Shown here piece after piece: positions 44,689 through 54,008 of a stretch of DNA of 64,000 bases. The number at the start of each line of letters is the position of its first letter. Position 1 is the first letter of the stretch. Both the position numbers and the translations under genes were made by a program. The notes beneath the pieces are model-generated. The model worked only from the letters and a program-made list of their open reading frames with translations, searched no databases and had not been told where the DNA came from. Source of the stretch: Propionivibrio limicola (GTDB taxonomy: Bacteria > Pseudomonadota > Gammaproteobacteria > Burkholderiales > Rhodocyclaceae); NCBI RefSeq assembly GCF_009469695.1, contig NZ_SSSR01000003.1:62001-126000 (forward strand). The letters run 5' to 3'.

Positions 44689-47058
44689 TCAGTTCCCGCC
44701 GCCGTGATCGGACAAATACTCCGCGGCATCCTCTTTCCGGGCTTCTTCCATGATCTGGTCGATTCGCTCCTGCAGCGGATCGGGCTCGGCCTCCGGCGCT
44801 GGCGTGACCGGTTCGGACGGCGCTGGCTCGGCCGGGCGTCGCGGTTTGGGCGCCGGTTTCGGCTCTTCCGCGAAAAGGTCGGCGAACCAGTCGTGAACAC
44901 CGCCGAACAGGCGCTGGAAGAAGCCGGTCGTATCCGGCGCTTCAACGCGTGCGTGCGGGTCGATGGTGCGGCGGCGCAGGGCCTGGCGGACGACGTCGCC
45001 GACGATCGGCAGCGCGCTGTGGGCGCCTTGTCCCCAGTAGTCGCTGCGCAGGGTGATGCGGCTGTCGTTGAAGCCGACCCAGGCGCCGGCGACGAGCTGC
45101 GGATGCATCAGGATGAACCAGCCGTCGGCGTTGTCCTGCGTCGTGCCGGTCTTGCCGGCGACATCGGCGCGGATGCCGTAGCGGCTGCGGATGGCGCTAC
45201 CGGTGCCGCGGCTGATGACGCCGCGCATCACGTCGTAGAGCGTGTAGGCGACGTCCTGTCGGAGCACGGATTCCGGTTCGGCGGGCGCGAATTCCTCAAG
45301 GATGCGGCCGTTGCGGTCTTCGATGCGCGTGACGAAGACCGGCTCGCGGTAGCTGCCGCCGTTGGCGATGGTGGCGTAGGCGGCGGCCATTTCCTGGAGC
45401 GAGACGGGGCTGGTGCCGAGGGCGAGCGAGGGCAGGGCTTCGAGCCTGCTCTGGCGCACCCCCATGGCGCGCGCCAGACGCGCGACCTTGGTCGGCCCGA
45501 CTTTCTGCATCAGTTGCGCGGTGATCGTGTTTTTCGAATAGGCGAGACCGTCGCGCAACGTCATCTCCCGTCCGCTCGGCGGTTTGCCGTCGGTCGGGCG
45601 CCAGATTTCGCTGCCGCCGACGGGGATTTCGACCGCCTCGTCGACAAACGTGTCATCGGGGCTCATGCCCTGGCGGAAGGCTTCGCCATAGACGAAGGGC
45701 TTGAAGGTCGAGCCGGGCTGGCGGCGCGCCTGCTGCACGTGGTCGAACGCATCCTGCTCGAAATTGCGGCTGCCGACCCAGGCCTTGATCTGCCCGGTAT
45801 TCGGGTCGAGGGCGATGAAACCGGCCTGGATGCGCGTTTTCTGCTGGCGCAGCTTGCGCATGAAGTCGGCATCGGCGAGCAGCTGCTTGATCGCCTGCTC
45901 GTCCGTCTTGCCGGCATCGCGGGCGGCGCGGTAGTCGAGCGATTCGCGCAGCAGGGTCTGCACCAGCGGCGTATGGGCGTTCCAGATCGATCCCCGGTTC
46001 CAAGCGGCGTCAGCGATGTGCTGCAACTGGTAACCCTGGCGCGCCACGGCCTGGTTAGCGGCGCTCTGCAGGCGCGAATCGAGCGTCGTGCGCACGACGA
46101 GGCCGTCGCTGTAGATGTTGTAGTCGTTGCGGTCGGCCCAGTCGATCAGCCATTTGCGCAGTTGCTGCGCGAAGTGCGGGGCCGGTCCGGGCGGTTCGGT
46201 CTGGCGCTCGAAGTCGATGCGCAACGGCCGTTTCTTGAGCGTTTCAAATCTTGCCGCCGAGAGCTTGTCGCGTTTGACCATCTGCGCCAGCACCGTGTTG
46301 CGCCGTTGCACGGCGCGTTCCGGGTTGAGCACCGGGTTGTAGTAGCTGTTGCCCTTCAACATGCCGACGAGGGTGGCGCTTTGCAGCAGGTCGAGATGAT
46401 CGGCCGAGGTGTCGAAATAGGTGCGCGCCGCCATCTCGATGCCGAAGGCGTTGTACAGGAACGGCACCGTGTTGAGGTAGGTTTCGAGGATTTCGTCCTT
46501 CGAATGCACGGCCTCGATCTTGAAGGCGGTGATGGCTTCCTTCAACTTGCGCGTCAGCGTCGGGGCGCGGCCGACTTCCTCCGGGTAGAGGTTGCGGGCG
46601 AGCTGCTGGGTCAGCGTCGAGCCGCCCTGGCGGTCGCCGGTGAGCGTGTAGAACATCGACGAGGCAGTGCGACGCCAGTCCATGCCGTGATGCTCGTGGA
46701 AGCGATGGTCCTCGGTGGCGATCAGGGCGTTGATGACATGCGGCGAGATGTCGCCGAGCTTGACCCATTCGCGGTTGGCCTGCTTGAACTCGGTCAGCTT
46801 CTTGCCGTCGGCGAACAGGATCTGCGCCGGCCGTTCGGTGGTCGCCTTGCGGATGTCGCTGATGCTCGGCGTGAACGGGATCAGGATCAGCGTGTACAGC
46901 AACAGCAACGCCGGGCCGGCGGCCAATGCGAGGGCGACGCCGCGCCGGGTCGGATGGCGCAGGCGGTCAGCGAGGCGTAACACCCACGGCGTAGACCACG
47001 CGACGGTCCGGGACAGCGCCTGCTTGAGTTGTGTGACGAGTGAATGCAGCAAGGTCAT
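44689..47058 (-). CDS. Bifunctional penicillin-binding protein 1A family peptidoglycan synthase
   Basis: A 789-residue class A PBP. A cytoplasmic N-terminus of about 40 residues leads to a membrane helix at 41-61. The glycosyltransferase domain has the catalytic Glu116 in [10 protein letters not shown] and [12 protein letters not shown] at 145-156. The transpeptidase has the SxxK motif Ser450-Thr-Phe-Lys453, SKN near 510 and KTGT near 625. The C-terminal tail is Pro/Glu/Ala-rich. It polymerises and cross-links murein. The gene's start overlaps the stop of a diguanylate cyclase gene by 4 bp, so c-di-GMP metabolism and wall synthesis share an operon here. It is not clear whether it is the PBP1a or PBP1b orthologue. 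Confidence 0.92.
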   Translation of the reverse strand: MTLLHSLVTQLKQALSRTVAWSTPWVLRLADRLRHPTRRGVALALAAGPALLLLYTLILIPFTPSISDIRKATTERPAQILFADGKKLTEFKQANREWVKLGDISPHVINALIATEDHRFHEHHGMDWRRTASSMFYTLTGDRQGGSTLTQQLARNLYPEEVGRAPTLTRKLKEAITAFKIEAVHSKDEILETYLNTVPFLYNAFGIEMAARTYFDTSADHLDLLQSATLVGMLKGNSYYNPVLNPERAVQRRNTVLAQMVKRDKLSAARFETLKKRPLRIDFERQTEPPGPAPHFAQQLRKWLIDWADRNDYNIYSDGLVVRTTLDSRLQSAANQAVARQGYQLQHIADAAWNRGSIWNAHTPLVQTLLRESLDYRAARDAGKTDEQAIKQLLADADFMRKLRQQKTRIQAGFIALDPNTGQIKAWVGSRNFEQDAFDHVQQARRQPGSTFKPFVYGEAFRQGMSPDDTFVDEAVEIPVGGSEIWRPTDGKPPSGREMTLRDGLAYSKNTITAQLMQKVGPTKVARLARAMGVRQSRLEALPSLALGTSPVSLQEMAAAYATIANGGSYREPVFVTRIEDRNGRILEEFAPAEPESVLRQDVAYTLYDVMRGVISRGTGSAIRSRYGIRADVAGKTGTTQDNADGWFILMHPQLVAGAWVGFNDSRITLRSDYWGQGAHSALPIVGDVVRQALRRRTIDPHARVEAPDTTGFFQRLFGGVHDWFADLFAEEPKPAPKPRRPAEPAPSEPVTPAPEAEPDPLQERIDQIMEEARKEDAAEYLSDHGGGN

Positions 47059-48782
47059 GTGCGAATCAGATGGTTTTCCAGTGCATCGGGCGATGAACGA
47101 TAGCAGTTGCGCCCGTCCGCCTTGGCCGCGTACAGCGCCCGGTCGGCCTGTTGCAACAGGTGGGTGAAATCTTCGCCGCTGGCCGAGGAATGACCGCCGA
47201 TGCTGGCGCGCAGCGCGATGGGTGTGCCGTCTTGTCCGGTTACGTTGCGGCAGCTGGCGATGGCGTCGAGCAAGCGTTCGCCGAGGGCGCGCAGGGTGGC
47301 TTCGTCGGCCGGGTAGAGCATGATCAGGAACTCGTCGCCGCCCCAGCGTGCGGCGACGTCGTAGGGCCGGATCGTGGCGTCGATGATGCCGGCGATGGTC
47401 TCAAGAGCGCGGTCGCCGGCGGCGTGGCCGTACCGGTCGTTGATTTCCTTGAAGCCGTCCACGTCGAGCCAGAGCAGGCCGAGCGCGTTTTGCTCGCGCC
47501 GGGCGCGCATCAGTTCGGCTTCGATGCGCTCGGACATGCCGCGCCGGTTGAGCAGTTCGGTCAGCGGGTCGATCTTGGTCAGGCGTTCGAGCGCGATGGT
47601 GCGCTCTTGCACCTTGAATTCGAGGTCGCGGCGGGAGACGGTCACCGATTTGGCCATCTGCACGAAGCGTTTCATCAGCCGGCCGATCTCGCCGCTGCCC
47701 AGTCGTTCGAGTTCGGGCGGGACGTCGCTGCCGGTCTCGACGGCGGCCATGGCTTTGTCGAGTTGCTGGAGCGGCGTCAGAACGAAACGGCGCAGGGCGA
47801 GATTGAAGAGGAACAGGATGCCGAGCAGCGTCAGCGTGTAGACGACGAGGATGCCGGTGAACTGGCTGAACGGCAGCAGCACGTCGAGGTCGAGCAGGGT
47901 GATCTCGTGCCAGTCGATCTCGGGCAGGTAGGCGATGCCGGCGATGTGGCGCTTGCCGCCCACCTGCACGAAGAGGGTGGCGACGGTCTTCTTCTGTACT
48001 TCGAGTTCCTTCATCGCGGCGAGTACGGCCTTGTGGTCGTCCTCGCGGTCGAAGAGCAGCTTGATCGTGTTCTGCTGCGATTTCGTCTTGCTGATCGAGG
48101 CGAAATCGATCAGCGACTGGTTGCGGTGAATCTGGATGGCGCCGTCGTGATCGACGAACAGGCTGGTGACGCCGGGCGTGTCTTCCTCGACGACGTTCTT
48201 GATGAAGGCGGTGAGATCGAGCCCGGTGCCGGCGATGCCGAGGATGTCGTTGCCGTCGCGGATCAGCACGTCGATCCACAGCTTGGTGACGCCGAGATTG
48301 GGGTCGGGATTGACGTTGATGTGGATGTCGCGCTGCTTGCGGATCAGGTCGTAGAACCACGCGTCCTTCTTGTTGCGCGGGTCCATCACGTAGCGGAATT
48401 CCTCGCCGGCGAACTCGTTGGCCGCGTTGTTGTGGAAGTAGTGGCCGTTCTTGAGCAGGGCGACGAAATAGCTGTGGTCCTGGAAGTTCTTGCGGAAGCC
48501 TTCCATTTCGGCGACGGCGCGGCGGGCGAAGTCCTTGTTCTCCGGCTTGTGCGCCCATTCGCGGATCGGTTGCGAACTGGCGAGCTGCCGCGAGAGCGCC
48601 ACTTCGCGCAGGATCGGCTGCAGCGTGCGGCCCTTGTCGTAGAGCACCTGCTTTTCGGCGTAGCGCACCGCCCACTGTTCCATGATGCCTTCGGCCAGCG
48701 CGCGCACGGCCAGCCAGGACGGAATGGCGAAGATGATGAAAAAGACGATCGTCAGCAGATGGAAGCGGGGGCGCAGATTCAT
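47055..48782 (-). CDS. Membrane diguanylate cyclase with Cache sensor
   Basis: A 575-residue protein. A membrane helix lies at about 8-27, a periplasmic Cache-type sensor at 28-302 (with HVINVNPDPNLGVTKLWIDV-like strands), a second helix at 304-330, and a HAMP-like segment at 332-385. The cyclase domain has GGDEF at 481-485 and an intact inhibitory site RPYD at 472-475. There is no EAL domain, so it probably makes c-di-GMP in response to an external ligand. It lies 12 bp after the GGDEF-EAL-CZB gene and overlaps the PBP gene by 4 bp, which suggests joint transcription. Confidence 0.93.
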   Translation of the reverse strand: MNLRPRFHLLTIVFFIIFAIPSWLAVRALAEGIMEQWAVRYAEKQVLYDKGRTLQPILREVALSRQLASSQPIREWAHKPENKDFARRAVAEMEGFRKNFQDHSYFVALLKNGHYFHNNAANEFAGEEFRYVMDPRNKKDAWFYDLIRKQRDIHINVNPDPNLGVTKLWIDVLIRDGNDILGIAGTGLDLTAFIKNVVEEDTPGVTSLFVDHDGAIQIHRNQSLIDFASISKTKSQQNTIKLLFDREDDHKAVLAAMKELEVQKKTVATLFVQVGGKRHIAGIAYLPEIDWHEITLLDLDVLLPFSQFTGILVVYTLTLLGILFLFNLALRRFVLTPLQQLDKAMAAVETGSDVPPELERLGSGEIGRLMKRFVQMAKSVTVSRRDLEFKVQERTIALERLTKIDPLTELLNRRGMSERIEAELMRARREQNALGLLWLDVDGFKEINDRYGHAAGDRALETIAGIIDATIRPYDVAARWGGDEFLIMLYPADEATLRALGERLLDAIASCRNVTGQDGTPIALRASIGGHSSASGEDFTHLLQQADRALYAAKADGRNCYRSSPDALENHLIRT

Positions 48783-48794
48783 GGCGGCGAGGAA

Positions 48795-51700
48795 TCAGTC
48801 GGAAAGGATGAGCAAGGGCTGGGCGTTGCGGATGAGCGCCTGCAACTGCGTCAGCAATTCGTCGCGCAGCTCGTAGAGGTCGGCGATTCCGGCCTGGGCC
48901 TCGGCGGTGCGGCCCGTGTCGCGCAGTCGGCAGAGTTCGTTTGCCCGCGCGTGCGCTTGCTGGTGCAGGCGGTCGATGGCGGTGAAGTCTTCCCGATGTC
49001 CGTAGCGGGCCTTGCCCTCCGTGACCAGCCACGCGCCGAAGCGGCATTGCTCGATGTCGAGCGGACGCGGCTTGAGTTCGTCCTGCAGATGGCGGGCCAT
49101 GGCTGAAATCCAGGCGCGGTGTTCGGCGCCGGCAAAGAGCAGCGGCATGTCGTCGCGGTTGATCGGCGGTACGTTCACCCAGGCGTCGTCGGGGCGCCAG
49201 GCGGCGGTCCATGCCGGGACGCTGGCCGCCGGCATCGGGCGGGCAATGCCGTAGCCTTGCGCCAGTTCGCAGCCGAGTTGCAGCAGAAGTTCGCCGTGCG
49301 CCACGGTTTCGACGCCTTCGGCGATGATGTCGCGCTGGAAGGCCGTGCCGAGGCTGATCACGCCTTCGAGGATGGTCAGGTCATCCGGGTCGTCGAGCAT
49401 GTCGCGCACGAAACTCTGGTCGATCTTGAGCTGCGAAACCGGCAGGCGCTTCAGGTAGGTCAGCGACGAATAGCCGGTGCCGAAATCGTCGAGGGCGAAG
49501 GTCACGCCCAGCTCGCGGCATTCCTTGATCACTTGCGAGACGCGGATCAGATCCTCGAGCGCGCTCGTTTCCAGCACTTCGAGTTCGAGATCGCCGGGGC
49601 GGATGGACGGATGAACGGCCAGAATGTCGCGCAGGCGGGCGACGAAGTTGGGCCGCTGCAACTGCCGTGCACCGACGTTGACGCTGACCGGGATATCCAG
49701 CCCGGCGGCGCGCCAGTGTTCCACTTCGCCAAGGGCGGCGTCGATCACCCATTCGCCGATATCGATGGCCATGGCGTGGTTCTCGATGACGGGCAGGAAT
49801 ACGGACGGCGGCAAAAGCCCCTTCTCCGGGTGTTGCCAGCGGATGAGCGCTTCGGCGCCGATCACCTTGCCGCTGCGCATATTCACTTTTGGCTGGAAGT
49901 GGAGCACGAATTCACGTGCCGACAGCGCTTCCTGAATGCGTTGCAGGCTCTCGTGATGGCCGCGCACGCTGCGGTCCTGTTCGGCGTCGAAGATGTGGTA
50001 ACGGTTCTTGCCAGCCAGCTTGGCCTGATACATGGCCTGGTCGGCCTGGCGCAAAAGCTGGTCGGCATCGACGCCTTCGGCCTGCGGGAAAAAGGTGACG
50101 CCGAGGCTGGCCGAGACTTGCAGCTGGCGGTCGCCGATCGGCACCGGCTGTGCCGCGGCGGCCAGCAGGCGGCTGATCATGGCGACGCTGAGCGAGGCTT
50201 CGTCGAGATCAAGCAGCACGGCGACGAATTCGTCGCCGCCGAGGCGGGCGAGCGTGTCGCCTTCGCGCAGCGTGTTTTTCATGCGTTGCGCCAGCGCAAT
50301 CAGCAACTGGTCGCCCGTTTCGTGGCCGTAGGTGTCGTTGATCGCCTTGAAACCGTCGAGGTCGAGGTAGGCGACAGCGAGCAATTGCTGGTGGCGCATG
50401 GCCTGCGCCATGGCCTGATGCAGACGGTCGGCGAGCAGCACGCGGTTGGGCAGCGACGTCAGTACGTCGTAGTGCGCCATGTGCTCAAGCTGCTTCTCGT
50501 GCTCCTTGATCGGGGTAATGTCCGAGAACAGCGACACGTATTGCTGCACGGCGCCGGTTGCGTCGCGAACGGCGCTGATCGTGCGCATTTCCGCATACAC
50601 CTCGCCGTTCTTGCGGCGGTTCCAGATTTCGCCGGACCACTCGCCTTTTTCGAGCAGGTCGCGCCACAGCGCGGCGTAGAACTCGGGGCCGTGGTGGCCG
50701 GACTTGAACAGGCGCGGGTTTTTTCCCAGCACTTCGTCGCGCGTGTAGCCGGTGATGCGGGTAAAGGCGTTGTTGACGTCGATGATCGCCCCGTCCTGCG
50801 CGGTGATCAGGATGCCCTCGCGGGCGTGCGTGAACACGTTGGCCGCCAGCTGGAGTTTTTGCTCGGCCTTCTTGCGCACGTCGATGTCGGCGATGACGCC
50901 GACCAGCCCGCGTTCGACGCCATTGGCGCCATAAAAGCGCTTGCCGGTCAGGTGTCCCCAGAATTCGGTCTGGTCGGCGCGCCAGTAGCGCCGGTCGAGA
51001 TCGACGGCGGTGAGCTCGCTGGCCAGCAGCGCCAGCATTTTCTGGCGGCCGGTCTCGCGTTCCGCGGGATGAATCAGCGCCACGTATTCGTTGCCGACCA
51101 GCGTGTCGAGCGGATAGCCGAACATTTCGGCCATGCGCTGATTGGCCTGCGTGATGCGGCCGCCGGTGTCGACGAGGAAAATGCCGACGCTCGACGTGTC
51201 GAGAATCTGCTTGAGCAGCAATTCCCGCTGTTCCAGCGTCTGGATCAGGCGGTTGAAGCCGCCGATGAGCTGGCCGATTTCGTCCTGGCGAACGACTGGC
51301 AGCGGGCGCAGCGGCTGCTCATTCTCCGCCATGGCGGCGAGCTGGCTGGCCGTGTCGAGCACCGGCGCGAGCTGCCGCCGCAGCAGCCACCAGATGAGCA
51401 AGGCCGACAGGAGCGTGAGCAGCGTCGTGGCGATCAGGATGCGTCGCTGCATCTCTTCAATCGGCGCGAAGGCTTCGCTGGTCGGCAGCGTGGCCACGGC
51501 GAACCAGCCGGCGATCGGGATGCGCTTGGCCGAGGCCAGCACTTCCACCCCAAACGGATTGGTAAAGACGACGGATCCCTCGTGACCGGCACTGAAGCGA
51601 TCGATGGCCGGGAAAGCGCCCGGTTCCGGCATCTTGTTCATGATGTTGTGTTTGTCGGTTGCCGTGACAACCAGCCGGTGCTGGGGCGCGACAATCAGGT

Positions 51701-52319
51701 AGCCGCCGGTTTTGCCGTAATGGCTGGCCGTGAGCCGATCCAGGAAATTGGGCAAGCCCAGCTGGATGGCGCCGGACAGCGCCCCGATGACCTGCCCTTG
51801 CTGATCCTTGATCGGGACGGCCAGGCCGATGATCGGCGCCTTGAGCTTGCGCCCGATCACCGGTTTGCCGATGGCCGGCCGGCCCTCCTTGATCGCGATG
51901 GCGACCGGTTCGCTGTCGAGGTAATTGACGCCGATCCGTCCGGCCGACAGCGGAACGTCGGCGATGGCGACGCCGTTGATGTCATGCACGACAAGGCCGC
52001 CGTTGAACATCATCTGCGTGACGGTGCGGTTTTCGATGAGCGATTGCATCCCCGCCTCGCCGTGGGTTTTCCACGCCAAGGCCGCACCGTCGGCGACGGT
52101 CTGCAAGGATTTGAGCCGGTTTTCGAGTTCAGCGTCGATCTGCGCGGCAACGACGGAAACCGTGGAGAACTGTTGGTCGCCCAGAAGCTGTTCGGTGTCC
52201 TCGCGCAACATCTGGATGCCGAAAAGCGAGAGTGACCAGATGCCGACAAGGAAGACGCTGAGCGCGGCAAAGGGGATTTTTGTTCTCAGCGACAGCCACG
52301 GGGCGAAATTTCGTTTCAT
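48795..52319 (-). CDS. Cache-HAMP-PAS-GGDEF-EAL protein with C-terminal CZB zinc-sensor domain
   Basis: A 1174-residue protein, starting at the ATG at 52319 (an in-frame start at 52406 lacks the membrane signal). A membrane helix is at about 14-35, a periplasmic Cache sensor at 36-290, a second helix at 298-318, HAMP at 320-370, PAS domains at 372-485 and 490-605, GGDEF at 694-698 with inhibitory site REGD at 685-688, and EAL (EALIRW, 823-828) with DDFGTG, KIDQSF, EGVET and QGYGIARP intact. The last 110 residues have His1067, Cys1092 (CRFGAW), His1119 and His1123. The spacing of 25, 27 and 4 residues fits the chemoreceptor zinc-binding (CZB) pattern. Zinc could tune c-di-GMP output. Confidence 0.9.
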   Translation of the reverse strand: MKRNFAPWLSLRTKIPFAALSVFLVGIWSLSLFGIQMLREDTEQLLGDQQFSTVSVVAAQIDAELENRLKSLQTVADGAALAWKTHGEAGMQSLIENRTVTQMMFNGGLVVHDINGVAIADVPLSAGRIGVNYLDSEPVAIAIKEGRPAIGKPVIGRKLKAPIIGLAVPIKDQQGQVIGALSGAIQLGLPNFLDRLTASHYGKTGGYLIVAPQHRLVVTATDKHNIMNKMPEPGAFPAIDRFSAGHEGSVVFTNPFGVEVLASAKRIPIAGWFAVATLPTSEAFAPIEEMQRRILIATTLLTLLSALLIWWLLRRQLAPVLDTASQLAAMAENEQPLRPLPVVRQDEIGQLIGGFNRLIQTLEQRELLLKQILDTSSVGIFLVDTGGRITQANQRMAEMFGYPLDTLVGNEYVALIHPAERETGRQKMLALLASELTAVDLDRRYWRADQTEFWGHLTGKRFYGANGVERGLVGVIADIDVRKKAEQKLQLAANVFTHAREGILITAQDGAIIDVNNAFTRITGYTRDEVLGKNPRLFKSGHHGPEFYAALWRDLLEKGEWSGEIWNRRKNGEVYAEMRTISAVRDATGAVQQYVSLFSDITPIKEHEKQLEHMAHYDVLTSLPNRVLLADRLHQAMAQAMRHQQLLAVAYLDLDGFKAINDTYGHETGDQLLIALAQRMKNTLREGDTLARLGGDEFVAVLLDLDEASLSVAMISRLLAAAAQPVPIGDRQLQVSASLGVTFFPQAEGVDADQLLRQADQAMYQAKLAGKNRYHIFDAEQDRSVRGHHESLQRIQEALSAREFVLHFQPKVNMRSGKVIGAEALIRWQHPEKGLLPPSVFLPVIENHAMAIDIGEWVIDAALGEVEHWRAAGLDIPVSVNVGARQLQRPNFVARLRDILAVHPSIRPGDLELEVLETSALEDLIRVSQVIKECRELGVTFALDDFGTGYSSLTYLKRLPVSQLKIDQSFVRDMLDDPDDLTILEGVISLGTAFQRDIIAEGVETVAHGELLLQLGCELAQGYGIARPMPAASVPAWTAAWRPDDAWVNVPPINRDDMPLLFAGAEHRAWISAMARHLQDELKPRPLDIEQCRFGAWLVTEGKARYGHREDFTAIDRLHQQAHARANELCRLRDTGRTAEAQAGIADLYELRDELLTQLQALIRNAQPLLILSD

Positions 52320-52534
52320 GCGGCGTTTCCGTTGCGGGGAGCAAGTAGTCAAAGAGCCGCAATATAGCTTGATCAGCGGATGTGTGGACACTCTTGCCGA
52401 CGGCATCGTGCAAAGGCTTGCACTGCCCGGTTGCGAAGGCTAGCCTGAGTGCGAGGGTTCAGGAGGGGGCGGTTGGCTGAAGGGGGCTTTGTTTGCGTGC
52501 CTGTGAAGTCCTGGTGGGCTTGAAAGGGGTTCTC

Positions 52535-53215
52535 ATGCTGTATCGATCCGACCATGGCCGCGGCGGCCATCGCGGCCACGAGGCCGACGAAGAGGCGGTT
52601 GCCGAAACGGTCGTTTTCCGCGGACTCGTTCGTTACGAGCAGCAGTCGCCGATCCGGCAGGTGTCTTATTACCTGTGTGGCGACATTCTCGAACCGCAGT
52701 ACTACACCGAGTTGTTCTATACCCTGCGGACGGCGACCGATACCGACCTCGTCTATCTGCACCTCAATTCGTCGGGCGGCGATTTCAATACCGGCTTGCA
52801 GATCATCAACAACATCGTCGCCTCGCAAGCCCAGGTAGTGACGATCCTCGAAGCGCGCGCCTACTCGATGGCGGCGCTGATCTTCCTCTGCGGCGACAAG
52901 CTCATCGTGCATGACAACTGCCAGCTCATGTTCCATATCTATTCCGGCTATTTTTCCGGCAAGGGCAACGAGCAGCAAGCCGAGGTGCTGGCCATCAGCA
53001 GCTGGTTCGAGAAAGTCATGGCGCGCATCTGCATGCCGTTCCTGAGCGAGGGCGAGATCAACCGGATTCTCAAGGGCAGCGACCTGTGGATGGATTCGGA
53101 CGAAATCCGCCACCGCCTGCTGCGCATGCAGCGCGTCAAGGCGCCGGTCCGGCCGCGGGCGAAAAAGGCTGTGCCGGCGAAGGGCGTTGAGCCGCCGGGC
53201 AGCGAAAAGAAATAG
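52535..53215 (+). CDS. ClpP-like serine protease, orphan
   Basis: A 226-residue ClpP/crotonase-fold protein. The oxyanion loop is LNSSGGDF (78-84), the nucleophile is Ser111 (AYSMAAL), the His is 134 (MFHIYSG), and Asp183 (GSDLWMDSDE) fits the third residue, so a Ser-His-Asp triad is likely. The first 40 residues are His/Glu-rich and do not match the ClpP axial loop, and the C-terminus has a Lys/Pro tail. The ATG at 52535 has AAAGGGG upstream. No ClpX or ClpA gene is adjacent; partner and substrate are unknown. An inactive or membrane-anchored role cannot be excluded, but the intact triad argues for activity. Confidence 0.8.
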   Translation: MLYRSDHGRGGHRGHEADEEAVAETVVFRGLVRYEQQSPIRQVSYYLCGDILEPQYYTELFYTLRTATDTDLVYLHLNSSGGDFNTGLQIINNIVASQAQVVTILEARAYSMAALIFLCGDKLIVHDNCQLMFHIYSGYFSGKGNEQQAEVLAISSWFEKVMARICMPFLSEGEINRILKGSDLWMDSDEIRHRLLRMQRVKAPVRPRAKKAVPAKGVEPPGSEKK

Positions 53216-53421
53216 CCGTCGTTCTTCCCCATGCTCCGCCGGCCGAGCGCCGAGACATTGGCCATTATTCGTATTCGGCGATGGGAATTATCCCGGGTGC
53301 CGCATGGACAGACACTATTGCTGGCCGTTAGAGTGCGAGTTCATCAGAAAACAGTCACCTTGCCGGGGGCTGGTTGCACCAGCAAGGTCCGATAGTCTTG
53401 TTAGATCAACGGAGTGGGTCC

Positions 53422-53871
53422 ATGAAAATTCTTACGCTGCACGGCATCAACCTCAACATGTTCGGCAAACGCGATCCGAAGCACTACGGCACGGCTACGC
53501 TGGCCGATATCGACGCAAGCGTTCAGGCGCTCGGCAAGGAGCTCGGCGCCGAAGTCGAGTGCTACCAGACCAACTGCGAAGGCGAAATGGCCGCGCGCAT
53601 CCATCAGGCGTATCTCGACGGGATCGACGCGATCATCATCAACGCCGGCGCCTGGACGCACTACAGCTACGGCATCCGCGATGCGCTGGCCATCCACACC
53701 GCCCCGATCATCGAAGTGCACATGTCGAACGTGCATGCCCGCGAAGAATTCCGCCACTACTCGGTGTTCGGCCAGCTGGCCAAGGGCCAGATCTGCGGCT
53801 TTGGTGTCGAAAGCTACCTGCTCGGCCTGCGCGCCGCCGTTGCCGCCGTGCAGGAAGCGAAGAAAGGCTGA
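53422..53871 (+). CDS. Type II 3-dehydroquinate dehydratase-like protein (AroQ family)
   Basis: A 149-residue protein of the dodecameric type II dehydroquinase family. The active-site residues are present: Asn11 in GINLN, Arg and Tyr in GKRDPKHYG, Asn in IINAGA, His in WTHYS, Glu-x-His in IEVHMSN and Arg in AREEFRHY. Several near-invariant neighbours differ: the usual NGPNLN is HGINLN, NHEG is NCEG and NPGAYTH is NAGAWTH. So it is either a divergent AroQ or a paralogue with another substrate. In this bacterial group the housekeeping aroQ is usually beside accB, which would leave this copy for a separate task. The start at 53422 has GGAG 10 bp upstream. Confidence 0.78.
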   Translation: MKILTLHGINLNMFGKRDPKHYGTATLADIDASVQALGKELGAEVECYQTNCEGEMAARIHQAYLDGIDAIIINAGAWTHYSYGIRDALAIHTAPIIEVHMSNVHAREEFRHYSVFGQLAKGQICGFGVESYLLGLRAAVAAVQEAKKG

Positions 53872-53921
53872 GTCTCTTTCATCGAGTCACTAAACGACGG
53901 GCGTCAGGCCCGTGCTGAAAA

Positions 53922-53957
53922 AAACCGGCAGAATATGCGTTCTGCCGGTTTTTTTAT
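53922..53957 (+). terminator. Rho-independent terminator of the aroQ-like gene
   Basis: Stem AAACCGGCAGAA (53922-53933) / TTCTGCCGGTTT (53940-53951) with a 6-base loop, followed by TTTTATGG. It is the end of the ClpP-like/AroQ-like stretch; the MBL gene starts 50 bp later. Confidence 0.92.
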
Positions 53958-54008
53958 GGTCGTTTGAGGCTTGCCGCCTCAAAGACAGCATTTTTCGGGT
54001 GATGACGA

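Noticed and set aside
44659..46980. 773-residue open frame on the plus strand
   Set aside because: Shadow of the PBP1A-type gene on the other strand; no ribosome site and no motif.
47151..49106. 651-residue open frame on the plus strand
   Set aside because: Opposite the Cache-GGDEF gene and crossing its border; composition typical of antisense frames.
49119..52235. 1038-residue open frame on the plus strand
   Set aside because: It is antisense to the GGDEF-EAL-CZB gene, whose motifs are certain. The plus-strand product is His/Asp/Arg-rich without domains.
52408..52423. GTGCAA-AGGC-TTGCAC dyad between the divergent GGDEF-EAL and ClpP-like genes
   Set aside because: Only 6-bp arms and no clear promoter on either side at a fitting distance; too weak to call an operator.
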